Source of the DNA: Membranipora membranacea
Taxonomy: Eukaryota > Bryozoa > Gymnolaemata > Cheilostomatida > Membraniporidae
Length of the DNA stretch: 64,000 nucleotides
NCBI GenBank assembly: GCA_914767715.1
Contig: OU612071.1
Coordinates: 1,116,001-1,180,000 of the forward strand
Reading direction: 5' to 3'
Part shown: positions 24,300 through 38,865 of the stretch, piece by piece
Position numbering within the stretch: the first letter of the stretch is position 1
How the letters are laid out: each line of letters begins with the position of its first letter
Program-made: the position numbers and the translations under genes
Notes under the pieces: generated by a model
Databases searched by the model: none
Seen by the model: the letters and a program-made list of their open reading frames with translations, nothing else
What the model was told of the DNA's origin: nothing

Positions 24300-27200
24300 C
24301 AGTTTAATAATTATATTTTAAACACAAATAACAATTCCTAAATTTTTATGGTATTCAGTTTGGTTATGTCATACCCGTAAGATAGAGAGCGAAACCTCCT
24401 CTGCCATTCTACACCATTAAAGGGAACTGAAACTGATTGTTCAAGCCAGAACAGTGACAGGACTCACAACATCTGCACGTGCTTACATTGTAAAATCTAA
24501 AGTTACTTAAGGGTACCAGAAAGGTACAACTTTATACATGGTATACACTGAACTCAATCCTGGAACAGCAGCTCACTCATAGCCTTATAAACAGTAATCA
24601 CTCAATTTAGGAATACTTACTTGATTTTATGAACTCCTCAATCCTCAATCAATAATTTAAGTTTATAGATGTCTATGTGATTTGCTATGTGAAATGCTAT
24701 GCGAAATGCTATGTGATTGGCTGTCCCTAGTAGAGGGTGCCATCTTTACTGTATGACCACGTGAAAGTCACCTGACTAAAACCGTTACAACAAGATGCAT
24801 TCTTCCGGATATAATGCAGTCTCTAATAAAATATTCATTGATTGATGGATTTGTTTCATAGTGTTTTATTGTTTTATATTATCAAGACAGGCATAAATAA
24901 AAGTTGTTATGTTCAAAATAACCACCAAATAAAAGAAAAAGACACTAGTTTATACAAATTGTTGCTCACAGAAAATTGATTTTTTTATTAATCAAACTTT
25001 GCGCAAGCTCCAAAAAGCTACTAGGGACTGAGCTCGATGTCAAATGAAAAATTGTGAGAATGTGTATTGGAAAATACAGCTCCCTGATTGGAGAATGGTG
25101 AGTTGAAAATGCTATTCTAAGAATAGTACAATTCAATGATGGTATATTATAGTGACATAGGGGGTACCTGCATGGTACATGTCATCTTCGTGGGGCTCAG
25201 TTATTTAAAGTCAAAAATGCTCAGTTGTAGTTATCTCCACCTTACTTTTCAAAAAGCTATCTCCTTCCTACATTTTTTAATTCAGAATAACCCCATTTGG
25301 TCACCTGGATCGTTAGTCAATCAGCTTACTATTCATTCATCTTTTTCTGCAAAAAACTCCAAATCTGACAAAAAATCTCCAAGTCCGTGTTTTTCTGTTT
25401 GGGAAGAATTACATTTCGACATGGAAACTCACAGAGATCTGGTTTTTTTTGGAGCATCAGTTCATCACATTATCCAAGTGAGCTTTTGAGGGCATGTTTG
25501 AAATATTTTTAAACATATTTAAAATAGCGATTCACTTTTTCATTACGGTGTTTATTTCATCCATCAGTGCAGTGGCAATGTTGCACAAGGCAGTGCAAAG
25601 AGCCTATATATTTGTTGTTTCTATGCCATTGTGCGCAGTTTCAAACAAATTCTAATTGCCTTTTATCAAAGGAGTGGAGCAATTTACAAATGACAATGGA
25701 GATGCTATACTGAACTTAAACAAAAGAATATTTCTGTTGGTTGATATAAGCTTTCAGTATAGATTGTGGTGTCCCATCAGTCCCCCATCAAATTCTTTCA
25801 TAATGACTATAGACCGCAAAATAATTAATATTATTAATATTTCCAAACATGGTTTGGATTTGGCTTTTTCAGTGGATACTGTTCAATGATAGCATTTTCA
25901 AACTACACCTAAATGTTTGAGCTTAAATTTTACTTGAATGTCATCCCAATATTTTTATTATTGAAAAACACTAATGTAACTATGCTGGATGCGTATAGGA
26001 TTATGATAACTGTGTGTCTGGAGGGCTCACCCTTAATAAAACACATGATATTCTATGTGAAATATTCTGCTGCATTTTCAGTGAGCTGGTTTCTGTATGT
26101 TCGACCTTGGTGTATTTATCACGATTAAGGAATTGCAGTCCTGAAATAACCGTTGACAATTATCCACACTCTCTTTACTCAACAAAAACATGGTCCATGC
26201 GATCACTTCACTTTTGGTTAGCCGGGTAAAGCTTCTTCCGGGAGTTATTGCACAATCAAGTAGAGGGTGCCCTGGGACTGCATCTATACTGCAACACGTT
26301 ATAATGTTGTTACTTTTGAGGATTCGGTTAGCCAAACAGGTGGGCTGCCTCCATAAACAACAAATCTGAGATGGCCTCCAAAAAAATCTGAAGCAATTCT
26401 CCACGCGGTGCATTGAAACGATCCAAGTACAATTGAGACCTAAGCTGGATGAAGATATCAGTTAGAGCAATTACAGACATTGTTTTCTCAGAGTAAATTT
26501 TCTAATCCCTCAAGAAAATCTTATTTGTAAACAACCAGTTGTATTGCAGTCTCTGTGTTTCATTACAGGGAAAGAATTTGTTACTGTTGTGCCTTGTTTA
26601 TCTTTTCCAACTGATTTAAAGGCAATGTAATATTAGAATATCAAAACCTGAGGATAACCTTGGTGTCTCAAGACTGATTAAAATTGAAGGTTGATTTAAA
26701 TCAGATGTCTTGTCACAAGCCACATCCCGGAGCATAGGCGGCGAAATTCGTTGCCTTAGTGGGCAGGCCACAATATCTGCGCCAGGTTGCTCTCTGTTTG
26801 CACGCAGGTCGGAGGACACCTGGGTGCCAACCAAAGCCCAGTAGAAGATGGACCGCAGATACATTCGATATGAGGCCCTTTCGATAAATTTAAGGTTCAA
26901 TGATTGCACAGACCAAGGGTACATTGTGGCAGCATCATTCAAGGATTGTTATAGTTATTCCTATTGTAAAAACTGCCACAATACTGCCTTCCTAACTATA
27001 CCCATCGTATCAATTTAGCTAGGATAGTTAGGTGTAATTTAAGCGTATAACTTCATGTCTAATTGTGGAGTAAGGCTGTACAAAGAGAAATTTTTAAGGG
27101 AGAGCCTGCATATTCTCTTTTTTATTGTAATCAAAAACTTTGAATTCTGTTCATTCTCCAGAACCCTATAATTGTGACAAATAGATGAAAGGAGTTTTTG

Positions 27201-28794
27201 GCATCAAGCTTCCCAAAACTTTCCCCATGACGCAAAGCTTGCAGATACCTTGACCAAGGAGTAAAAAACTCTTTACTTGACTATTGTTAAAAAATTTACT
27301 CTGAATCCCTTTACTCTGTGAAGCAGTCTATCCACATGCTTGAAACTAAAATGTTTTACACAGATAGATAGATGGGGTGATAACTCTATACTGCAAATAA
27401 GCGACCAAATTTCAACAATAAGAGAAGACAACTTCTTGGCCTAAGATTTGCTCAAATTGATTTTAATGAACTGAGAAGGTGATAGGTTGTATCCATATCC
27501 AATATTGACTTAGAGTCAGTTTTTATTTCCTAAGTGATGTTAGGGGAATATCTTCTTTTCTTTCAGAAAATATTTTAATTTTTGGTTGTAAACTGAAACA
27601 GGATAGTTTTCTGCCAGGTTTACCTGGAATTCTCCCATCACTTGGCCCAGGTCGGGACCATTTCCCCCTTGTGATTTAATTGTGGACAACGTTTTAACCA
27701 GGTTGTTGGCGGGGGTGGAGTTGAGTTTTTTATGCTTCTCGGGACTGCGCACTTGGGAACTCTTGTTGAACGGTGATTTCCTCTAGGGTGACCCTTTCTA
27801 AATAGATTACATAGTTCCTAGCCTGTGATGAGACAGTGACACCTGTGGTGTTGTAACATTGCCATCAGAGAAAATTGTTCGATTTAGACAATTAAATTCT
27901 TGAGCATTTAAACACGGCTTGTAAGATTTGCTTAAGTACCTAGCATTGTTCTCCAGCGAAGATGTGTATAGGATTATATCATTGATCAGGTGATACAGCA
28001 GTACTTTTAATTGTTTTGGTTGTTCTAAATTATTTGGAGCAGATTTCATAAGTTTAATAATTAACAAAGGTTCACAACTTGAGTTTCAGTGTGTTATCCT
28101 TATTATGAAAGTATCGATAACAATTTGTTTACATATAGCAGTTTAAAAACATCCGTACAATGAAACAGAGTTACACAGTGATTTAGCGAACAAAAATATA
28201 TCACATATTCTAAGCAAGACTAAATTATAGTCATAACTCCTTGGTTGAAGCTGGAAACAGTTACCAGTCGCAGCATTAGAAGGCAGTGTTGTTGAGTTCA
28301 ACAAGTTCTCAATTAAGCAACATGTCAATCTTTTACAACAACACATGTTGTATTACACTCTCCAAACCCTCCATTATCTGTTTTAGTTACTGGGTGCGAG
28401 CGGACGTGGACGGTATAGCTGCCACCACAATAAGGATATCATAATCACTAAGCTTCAACTTAAGAAAACCAATATCAATCATCATTAAATTATGTCAGTT
28501 GTCGATGTCATTAAACCAAGTAGTGTATTTTTTCCCTAATCACACAAAACTTAATATCAATTATTTGACATCTGGCAGTTTGAAAATATCCACATAATAT
28601 GACAAGTGTCCAAAACTTTTATTGGCATAATAATTGATCCAACAACTATTAGTATGTAGGCGTATTAAGTTCAGATCCTGCACCCTACCTCCTGGGAACA
28701 ATGATATTTCCCTATCAACCATAATTTATATGGAAATAAACAATATGATAATAATAACAGCTTCCAGCTCATCAGATGTTGCCTGTCCTGAAAG

Positions 28795-28802
28795 TATAAA
28801 AG
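28795..28802 (+). promoter_or_regulatory. TATA box of peptide gene 6
   Basis: TATAAAAG, with inferred start near 28826. Confidence 0.65.
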
Positions 28803-29053
28803 AAGAGACCAATTAATACAAAGATCACAAGACTACAGCCTCACATCACTGAACAGCACTGTCTCAAACCTCTTAATCCACAGTAAGTATCTGGTTGTAA
28901 ATTTACTGATCAGGAATTGTATGAGGTAATGCCGCGTTGGAAGTAAATTTTTGTATTTGTTTTCTGTATTATCTCATTGAGGAAGTTTCTATAAATCAAC
29001 CTGGTATAATGGAATGCATATTCTTTATCTGATGTAGATAGAAGAAACTGGAA

Positions 29054-29498
29054 ATGAAGGTCTTTGCATTTCTATCCCTGATCGTTGCTGCACTTGGTGA
29101 GTTTCACTTCTTCTTGTTTTATATTTTTTCCGTGAATACTGAGACCTGTTCTACATGTGGTATTTAGGTAGATATTGGATGACTGATGCATTAATGTTTC
29201 CACCGACTGTGGTGTTTTATGATCTTCAAAGACATAATTAAACCATATCTGATATAATTAGTTACATTGAGGTGTAAAATACGAAATGTAATATAATAGA
29301 CGGTACAGAATAAACTGTTTGATGATTGTGATGATAATTTATTTATCATCGCAACTGCAAAAGGGTAATGTTCATAAGTTTATAAATTTACACTGTGTTT
29401 TTCTAGCTGTTGTACAGATCGAAGCTGGGCTCAGTTCGGTGATAAAGTCAGTAGCTACCGAAGTAGCGACCGATGCTCTTGTTGACGCAATATTATAG
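29054..29498 (+). CDS. secreted peptide precursor, copy 6 (class B, 44 aa)
   Basis: The CDS joins 29054-29096 and 29407-29498. Its coding sequence and acceptor (TCTAG) match copy 5. The precursor ends DAIL, and the retained-intron 3' UTR runs to AATAAA at 29749 and 29766. Confidence 0.65.
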
Positions 29499-29662
29499 AT
29501 ATTGCACATATATGTACTGATAAGAAAACAAATTGTAATGAAAATTCTAAAATAATTTTATTGGTTGATGCAACTCTGATTATTTGTTTTTTAATGTTGT
29601 GGTAAACAAATTAGTTTGATGCATATGAATCAAATTAATTTATTTTTTCCAAAACATTCTAG

Positions 29663-29789
29663 GTTCGAGATATGTCTGCAAACAAGAGAAAATCACACAG
29701 GATTTATAAGCTCTTGTCAATCAACTGTGTATTGAATCTAATTTAATCAATAAATAATATTTAGCAATAAAGCAAAACCTCCTTGCACA
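29663..29789 (+). other. 3' UTR region and poly(A) signals, gene 6
   Basis: AATAAA at 29749-29754 and 29766-29771. Confidence 0.55.
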
Positions 29790-32700
29790 CAGTTTAATAA
29801 TTATATTTTAAACACAAATAACAATTCCTAAATTTTTATGGTATTCAGTTTGGTTATGTCATACCCGTAAGATAGAGAGCGAAACCTCCTCTGCCATTCT
29901 ACACCATTAAAGGGAACTGAAACTGATTGTTCAAGCCAGAACAGTGACAGGACTCACAACATCTGCACGTGCTTACATTGTAAAATCTAAAGTTACTTAA
30001 GGGTACCAGAAAGGTACAACTTTATACATGGTATACACTGAACTCAATCCTGGAACAGCAGCTCACTCATAGCCTTATAAACAGTAATCACTCAATTTAG
30101 GAATACTTACTTGATTTTATGAACTCCTCAATCCTCAATCAATAATTTAAGTTTATAGATGTCTATGTGATTTGCTATGTGAAATGCTATGCGAAATGCT
30201 ATGTGATTGGCTGTCCCTAGTAGAGGGTGCCATCTTTACTGTATGACCACGTGAAAGTCACCTGACTAAAACCGTTACAACAAGATGCATTCTTCCGGAT
30301 ATAATGCAGTCTCTAATAAAATATTCATTGATTGATGGATTTGTTTCATAGTGTTTTATTGTTTTATATTATCAAGACAGGCATAAATAAAAGTTGTTAT
30401 GTTCAAAATAACCACCAAATAAAAGAAAAAGACACTAGTTTATACAAATTGTTGCTCACAGAAAATTGATTTTTTTATTAATCAAACTTTGCGCAAGCTC
30501 CAAAAAGCTACTAGGGACTGAGCTCGATGTCAAATGAAAAATTGTGAGAATGTCTATTGGAAAATACAGCTCCCTGATTGGAGAATGGTGAGTTGAAAAT
30601 GCTATTCTAAGAATAGTACAATTCAATGATGGTATATTATAGTGACATAGGGGGTACCTGCATGGTACATGTCATCTTCGTGGGGCTCAGTTATTTAAAG
30701 TAAAAAATGCTCAGTTGTAGTTATCTCCACCTTACTTTTCAAAAAGCTATCTCCTTCCTACATTTTTTAATTCAGAATAACCCCATTTGGTCACCTGGAT
30801 CGTTAGTCAATCAGCTTACTATTCATTCATCTTTTTCTGCAAAAAACTCCAAATCTGACAAAAAATCTCCAAGTTCGTGTTTTTCTGTTCGGGAAGAATT
30901 ACATTTCGACATGGAAACTCACAGAGATCTGGTTTTTTTTGGAGCATCAGTTCATCACATTATCCAAGTGAGCTTTTGAGGGCATGTTTGAAATATTTTT
31001 AAACATATTTAAAATAGCGATTCACTTTTTCATTACGGTGTTTATTTCATCCATCAGTGCAGTGGCAATGTTGCACAAGGCAGTGCAAAGAGCCTATATA
31101 TTTGTTGTTTCTATGCCATTGTGCGCCGTTTCAAACAAATTCTAATTGCCTTTTATCAAAGGAGTGGAGCAATTTAGAAATGACAATGGAGATGCTATAC
31201 TGAACTTAAACAAAAGAATATTTCTGTTGGTTGATATAAGCTTTCAGTATAGATTGTGGTGTCCCATCAGTCCCCCATCAAATTCTTTCATAATGACTAT
31301 AGACCGCAAAATAATTAATATTATTAATATTTCCAAACATGGTTTGGATTTGGCTTTTTCAGTGGATACTGTTCAATGATAGCATTTTCAAACTACACCC
31401 AAATGTTTGAGCTTAAATTTTACTTGAATGTCATCCCAATATTTTTATTATTGAAAAACACTAATGTAACTATGCTGGATGCGTATAGGATTATGATAAC
31501 TGTGTGTCTGGAGGGCTCACCCTTAATAAAACACATGATATTCTATGTGAAATATTCTGCTGCATTTTCAGTGAGCTGGTTTCTGTATGTTCGACCTTGG
31601 TGTATTTATCACGATTAAGGAATTGCAGTCCTGAAATAACCATTGACAATTATCCACACTCTCTTTACTCAACAAAAACATGGTCCATGCGATCACTTCA
31701 CTTTTGGTTAGCCAGGTAAACCTTCTTCCGGGAGTTATTGCACAATCAAGTAGAGGGTGCCCTGGGACTGCATCTATACTGCAACACGTTATAATGTTGT
31801 TACTTTTGAGGATTCGGTTAGCCAAACAGGTGGGCTGCCTCCATAAACAACAAATCTGAGATGGCCTCCAAAAAAATCTGAAGCAATTCTCCACGCGGTG
31901 CATTGAAACGATCCAAGTACAATTGAGACCTAAGCTGGATGAAGATATCAGTTAGAGCAATTACAGACATTGTTTTCTCAGAGTAAATTTTCTAATCCCT
32001 CAAGAAAATCTTATTTGTAAACAACCAGTTGTATTGCAGTCTCTGTGTTTCATTACAGGGAAAGAATTCGTTACTGTCGTGCCTTGTTTATCTTTTCCAA
32101 ATGATTTAAAGGCAATGTAATATTAGAATATCAAAACCTGAGGATAACCTTTGTGTCTCAAGACTGATTAAAATTGAAGGTTGATTTAAATCAGATGTCT
32201 TGTCACAAGCCACATCCCGGAGCATAGGCGGCGAAATTCGTTGCCTTAGTGGCCAGGCCACAATATCTGCGCCAGCTTGCTCTCTGTTTGCACGCAGGTC
32301 GGAGGACACCTGGGTGCCAACCAAAGCCCAGTAGAAGATGGACCGCAGATACATTCGATATGAGGCCCTTTCGATAAATTTAAGGTTCAATGATTGCACA
32401 GACCAAGGGTACATTGTGGCAGCATCATTCAAGGATTGTTATAGTTATTCCTATTGTAAAAACTGCCACAATACTGCCTTCCTAACTATACCCATCGTAT
32501 CAATTTAGCTAGGATAGTTAGGTGTAATTTAAGCGTATAACTTCATGTCTAATTGTGGAGTAAGGCTGTACAAAGAGAAATTTTTACGGGAGAGCCTGCA
32601 TATTGTCTTTTTTATTGTAATCAAAAACTTTGCATTCAGTTCATTTTCCAGAACCCTATAATTGTGACAAATAGATGAAAGGAGTTTTTGGCATCAAGCT

Positions 32701-34284
32701 TCCCATAACTTTCCCCATGACGCAAAGCTTGCAGATACCTTGACCAAGGAGTAAAAAACACTTTACTTGACTATTGTTAAAAAATTTACTCTGAATCCCT
32801 TTACTCTGTGAAGCAGTCTATCCACATGCTTGAAACTAAAATGTTTTACACAGATAGATAGATGGGGTGATAACTCTATACTGCAAATGAGCGACCAAAT
32901 TTCAACAATAAGAGAAGACAACTTCTTGGCCTAAGATTTGCTCAAATTGACTTTAATGAACTGAGAAGGTGATAGGTTGTATCCATATCCAATATTGACT
33001 TAGAGTCAGTTTTTATTTCCTAAGTGATGTTAGCGGAATATCTTCTTTTCTTTCAGATAATATTTTAATTTTTGGTTGTAAACTGAAACAGGATAGTTTT
33101 CTGCCAGGTTTACCTGGAATTCTCCCATCACTTGGCCCAGGTCGGGACCATTTCCCCCTTGTGATTTAATTGTGGACAACGTTTTAACCAGGTTGTTGGC
33201 GGGGATGGAGTTGAGTTTTTTATGCTTCTCGGGACTGCGCACTTGGGAACTCTTGTTGAACGGTGATTTCCTCTAGGGTGACCCTTTCTAAATAGATTAC
33301 ATAGTTCCTAGCCTGTGATGAGACAGTGACACCTGTGGTGTTGTAACATTGCCATCAGAGAAAATTGTTCGATTTAGACAATTAAATTCTTGAGCATTTA
33401 AACACGGCTTGTAAGATTTGCTTAAGTACCTAGCATTGTTCTCCAGCGAAGCTGTGTATAGGATTATATCATTGATCAGGTGATACAGCAGTACTTTTAA
33501 TTGTTTTGGTTGTTCTAAATTATTTGGAGCAGATTTCATAAGTTTAATAATTAACAAGGGTTCACAACTTGAGTTTCAGAGTGTTATCCTTATTATGAAA
33601 GTATCGATAACAAATTGTTTACATATAGCAGTTTAAAAACATCCGTACAATGAAACAGAGTTACACAGTGATTTAGCGAACAAAAATATATCACATAATC
33701 TAAGCAAGACTAAATTATAGTCATAACTCCTTGGTTGAAGCTGGAAACAGCAACAAGTCGCAGCATTAGACGGCAGTGTTGTTGAGTTCAACAAGTTCTC
33801 AATTAAGCAACATGTCAATCTTTTACAACAACACATGTTGTATTACACTCTCCGAACCCTCCATTATCTGTTTTAGTTACTGGGTGCAAGCGGACGTGGA
33901 TGGTATAGCTGCCACCACAATAAGGTTATCATAATCACTAAGCTTCAACTTAAGAAAACCAATATCAATCATCATTAAATTATGTCAGTTGTCCATGTCA
34001 TAAAACCAAGTAGTGTATTTTTTCCCTAATCACACAAAACTTAATATCAATTATTTGACATCTCGCAGTTTGAAAATATCCACATAATATGACAAGTGTC
34101 CAAAACTTTTATTGGCATAATAATTGATCCCACAACTATTAGTATGTAGGCGTATTAAGTTCAGATCCTGCACCCTACCTCCTGGGAACAATGATATTTC
34201 CCTATCAACCATAATTCATATGGAAATAAACAATATGAAAATAATAACAGCTTCCAGCTCATCAGATGTTGCCTGTCCTGAAAG

Positions 34285-34292
34285 TATAAAAG
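34285..34292 (+). promoter_or_regulatory. TATA box of peptide gene 7
   Basis: TATAAAAG, with inferred start near 34316 and first-exon donor at 34373. Confidence 0.65.
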
Positions 34293-34543
34293 AAGAGACC
34301 AATTAATACAAAGATCACAAGACTACAGCCTCACATCACTGAACAGCACTGTCTCAAACCTCTTAATCCACAGTAAGTATCTGGTTGTAAATTTACTGAT
34401 CAGGAATTATATGAGGTAATGCCGCGTTGGAAGTAAATTTTTGTATTTGTTTTCTGTATTATTTCATTGAGGAAGTTTCTATAAATCAACCTGGTATAAT
34501 GGAATGCATATTCTTTATCTGATGTAGATAGAAGAAACTGGAA

Positions 34544-35050
34544 ATGAAGGTCTTTGCACTTATATCCCTGATTGTTACTGCACTTGGTGAGTTTCACTTC
34601 TTCTTGTTTTATATTTTTTCAGTGAATACTGAGACCTGTTCTACATGTGGTATTTAGGTAGATATTGGATGACTGATGCATTAATGTTTCCACCGACTGT
34701 GGTGTTTTATGATTTTCAAAGACATAATTAAACATATCTGATATAATTAGTTACATTGAGGTCTAAAATACGAATCACCCGATAGCATTTGATCAGATCA
34801 CATTCACTCCATAAGCGTGGTTGATCTTGAAATGTAATATAATAGACGGTACAGAATAAACTGTTTGATGATTGTGATGATAATTTATTTAACATCGCAA
34901 CTGCAAAAGGATAATGTTCATAAGTTTATAAATTTACACTGCATTTTTATAGCTGTTGTACAGATCGAAGCTGGGGTCTTCAGTTCGGTGATAAAGTCAG
35001 TAGCTACCGAAGTAGCGAGCGATGCTGTTGTTGACGCAATCGAAGGCTAA
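34544..35050 (+). CDS. secreted peptide precursor, copy 7 (class A, 46 aa)
   Basis: The CDS joins 34544-34586 and 34953-35050. The protein is identical to copy 1, 30 kb away, with one silent change in the signal exon (ATC to ATT at Ile10) and one in the QIEAG segment (ATT to ATC). All splice sites are intact: donor GTGAGT at 34587, donor GTGAGC at 35076 and acceptor CATTCTAG before 35278. The mature part is about -3 net and keeps the terminal Gly. Confidence 0.75.
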
Positions 35051-35277
35051 ACACCCACCAGCGGACCAAATTGAGGTGAGCAGATACAATAAGACTACAA
35101 TCTTTGTATTATAGATATTGCACATATATGTACTGATAAGAAAACAAATTATAATGAAAATTCTAAATGATTTTATTGGTTGATGCAACTCTGAATATTT
35201 GTTTTTTAATGTTGTGGTAAACAAATTAGTTTTATGCATATGAATCAAATAAATTTATTTTTTCCAAAACATTCTAG

Positions 35278-35403
35278 GTTCGAGATATGTCTGCAACCAA
35301 GAGAAAATCACACAGGATTTATAAGCTCTTGTCAATCAACTGTGTATGAATCTAATTTAATCAATAAATAATATTTAGCAATAAAGCAAAACCTCCTTGC
35401 ACA
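35278..35403 (+). other. 3' UTR exon and poly(A) signals, gene 7
   Basis: AATAAA at 35363-35368 and 35380-35385. Confidence 0.6.
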
Positions 35404-37302
35404 CAGTTTAATTATTATATTTCAAACACAAATAACAATTCTTAAATTTTTATGGTATTCAGTTTGGTTATGTCATACCCGTAAGATAGAGAGCGAAACC
35501 TCCTCTGCCATTCTACACCATTAAAGGGAACTGAAACTGATTGTTCAAGCCAGAACAGTGACAGGACTCACAACATCTGCATGTGCTTACATTGTAAAAT
35601 CTAAAGTTACTTAAGGGTACCAGAAAGGTACAACTTTATACATGGTATACACTGAACTCAATCCTGGAACAGCAGCTCACTCATAGCCTTATAAACAGTA
35701 ATCACTCAATTTAGGAATACTTACTTGATTTTATGAACTCCTCAATCCTCTAATAATTTAAGTTAATGGATGTCTATGTGATTTGCTATGTGAAATGCTA
35801 TGTGAAATGCTATGTGATTGGCTGTCCCTAGTAGAGGGTGTCATCTTTACTGTATGACCACGTGAAAGTCACCTGACTAAAACCGTTACAACAGGATGCA
35901 TTCTTCCGGATATAATGCAGTCTCTAATAAAATATTCATTGATTTATGGATTTGTTTCATAGTGTTTTATTGATTTATATTATCAAGACAGGCATAAATA
36001 AAAGTTGTTATGTTCAAAATAACCACCAAATAAAAGAAAAATACACTAGTTTATACAAATTGTTGCTCACAGAAAATTGATTTTTTTATTAATCAAACTT
36101 TGCGCAAACTCCAAAAAGCTACTAGGGACTGAGCTCGATGTCAAATGAAAAATTGTGAGAATGTCTATTGGAAAATACAGCTCCCTGATTGGAGAATGGT
36201 GAGTTGAAAATGCTATTCTAAGAATAGTACAATTCAATGATGGTATATTATAGTGACGTAGGGGGTACCTGCATGGTACATGTCATCTTCATGGGGCTCA
36301 GTTATTTAAAGTCAAAAAATGCTCAGTTGTAGTTATCTCCTCCTTACATTTCAAAAAGCTACCTCCTTCCTACATTTTTTAATTCAGAATAACCCTATTT
36401 GGTCACCTGGATCGTTAGTCAATCAGCTTACTATTCATTCATCTTTATCTGCAAAAAACTCCAAATCTGACAAAAAATCTCCAAGTTCGTGTTTTTCTGT
36501 TTGGGAAGAATTACATTTCAACATGGTAACCCACAGAGATCTGGTTTTTTTTGGAGCATCAGTTCATCACATTATCCAAGTGAGCTTTTGAGGGCATGTT
36601 TGAAATATTTTTTAAACATATTTAAAATTGCGATTTACTTTTTCATTACGGTGTTTATTTCATCCATCAGTGCAGTGGCAATGTAACACAAGGCAGTGCA
36701 AAGAGCCTATATATTTGTTGTTTCTATGCCATTGTGCGCAGTTTCAAACAATTTCTAATTGCCTTTTATCAAAGGAGTGGAGCAATTTACAAATGACAAT
36801 GGAGATGCTATACTGAACTTAAACAAAAGAATATTTCTGTTGGTTGATATAAGCTTTCAGTATAGATTGTGGTGACCCATCAGTCCCCCATCAAATTCTT
36901 TCATAATGACTATAGACCGCAAAATAATTATTATTATTAATATTTCCAAACATGGTTTGGATTTGGCTTTTTCAGTGGATACTGTTCAATGATAGCATGT
37001 TCAAACTACACTCAAATGTTTGAGCTTAAATTTTACTTGAATGTCATCCCAATATTTTTATTATTGAAAAACACTAATGTAACTATGCTGGATGCGTATA
37101 GGATTATGATAACTGTGTGTCTGGAGGGCTCACCCTTAATAACACACATGATATTCTATGTGAAATATTCTGCTGCATTTTCAGTGAGCTGGTTTCTGTA
37201 TGTTCGACCTTGGTGTATTTATCACGATTAAGGAATTGCAGTCCTGAAATAACCATTGACAGCATTCATGTTACGGTTGAGTTTGTACATTTTCTTAAAA
37301 AT

Positions 37303-37925
37303 CGTGCCCTGGGACTGCATCTATACTGCAACAAGTTATAATGTTGTTACTTTTGAGGATTCGGTCAGCCAAACAGGTGGGCTGCCTCAAAAAACAACAA
37401 ATCTGAGATGGCCTCCAAACAAAATTGGAGGCAATTCTTCACGCATTGCATTGAAACGATCCAAGTACAATTGAGACCTGTGCTGGATGAAGATATCAGT
37501 TAGAGCAATTACAGACATTGTTTTCTCAGAGTAAATTTTCTAATCCCTCAAGAAAATCTTATTTGTAAACAACCAGTGTATTGCAGTCTCTGTGTTTCAT
37601 TACAGGGAAATAATTTGTTACTGTTGTGCCTTGTTAATCTTCTCCAAAGGATTCAAAGGCAATGTAATTTTAGAATATCTAAACCTGAGGATTACCTTTG
37701 TGTCTCAAGACTTGTTGCTTCTTATGATACTTATGTTTTATAGCATTATTACATCAGATTAAAATTGAAGGTTCAATTAAATCAGATGTCTAGTCGCAAG
37801 CAACATCCTGGACCATAGGATGCAAAATTTGTAGCCTTAATGGCCAGGCCGCAATATCTGCTCCAGGTTGCTCTCTGTTTGCAGGCAGGTCGGAGCACAC
37901 CTGGGTTCCAACCAAAGCCCAGTGC
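37303..37925. repeat. internal duplication segment P1 in U7
   Basis: It begins GTGCCCTGGGACTGC and ends AACCAAAGCCCAGTG. About 0.99 kb separates its start from that of P2 in the same unit. Confidence 0.7.
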
Positions 37926-38290
37926 TAGATAATTTGTAATTCCTGCTCAGTCCAAATATACTTTCCAACCAGCATTCCAAGCCCGAAACCCCAGTTCTGA
38001 TACAAAAAATTTAGCCCATATTGAGTGCCCCGTTTTTTATACCAATTTTATTGCATCTAAAATATCATATCATATTATGTTGAATCAATAGGCTCTAGAG
38101 GCTGGCTACTCACATATTTACATTTTTGCAATCGACCATGACACCTTGTCGACATTCAATTATCCACACTCTCTTTACTCAATAAAAACATGGTCCATGC
38201 TTCTAAAAAGTTATACAAGGTTGCGATGACTTCACTTTTGGTTAGCCGGGTAAACCTTCGTCCGGGAGTTATTGCACAATCACGTAGAGG

Positions 38291-38865
38291 GTGCCCTGAG
38301 ACTGCATCTATACTGCAACAAGTTATAATGTTGTTACTTTTGAGGATTTGGTTAGCCAAACAGGTGGGCTGCCTCAATAAAAAACAAATCTGAGATGGCG
38401 TCCAAAAAAATCTGAAGCAATTCTCCACGCGGTGTATTGAAACGATCCAAGTACAATTGAGACCTAAGCTGGATGAAGATATCAGTTAGAGCAATTACAG
38501 ACATTGTTTTCTCAGAGTAAATTTTCTAATCCCTCAAGAAAATCTTATTTGTAAACAACCAGTTGTATTGCAGTCTCTGTGTTTCATTACAGGGAATGAA
38601 TTTGTTACTGTTGTGCCTTGTTTATCTTCTCCAAATGATTTAAAGGCAATGTAATATTAGAATATTAAAACCTGAGGATAACCTTTGTGTCTCAAGACTG
38701 ATTAAAATTGAAGGTTGATTTAAATCAGATGTCTTGTCACAAGCCACATCCCGGAGCATAGGCGGCGAAATTCGTTGCCTTAGTGGCCAGGCCACAATAT
38801 CTGCGCCAGGTTGCTCTCTGTTTGCACGCATGTTGGAGGACACCTGGGTGCCAACCAAAGCCCAG
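38291..38865. repeat. internal duplication segment P2 in U7
   Basis: A full-length second copy with the opening GTGCCCTGAGACTGC that U1 has lost. Class B units keep a P2-type copy only. Confidence 0.7.

Larger units (their letters stand above)
22706..28195 (+). repeat. tandem unit U5 (class B, 5490 bp)
   Basis: A complete class B unit with the spacer deletion at 26158. It differs from U6 at only scattered positions. Both carry TCTAG in place of TATAG at the intron-2 acceptor and the GAAGATGTG variant in the spacer, so U5 and U6 are sister copies. The spacer 24300-28195 shows no supported gene. Confidence 0.9.
28196..33685 (+). repeat. tandem unit U6 (class B, 5490 bp)
   Basis: A complete class B unit, exactly the same length as U5. 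The spacer deletion is at 31648. Its distal part shares variants with U2 (for example a GCGCCGTTTC site and the CCAGGTAAACC site), not with U5, which suggests a crossover or gene conversion within the unit. The spacer 29790-33685 shows no supported gene. Confidence 0.9.
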
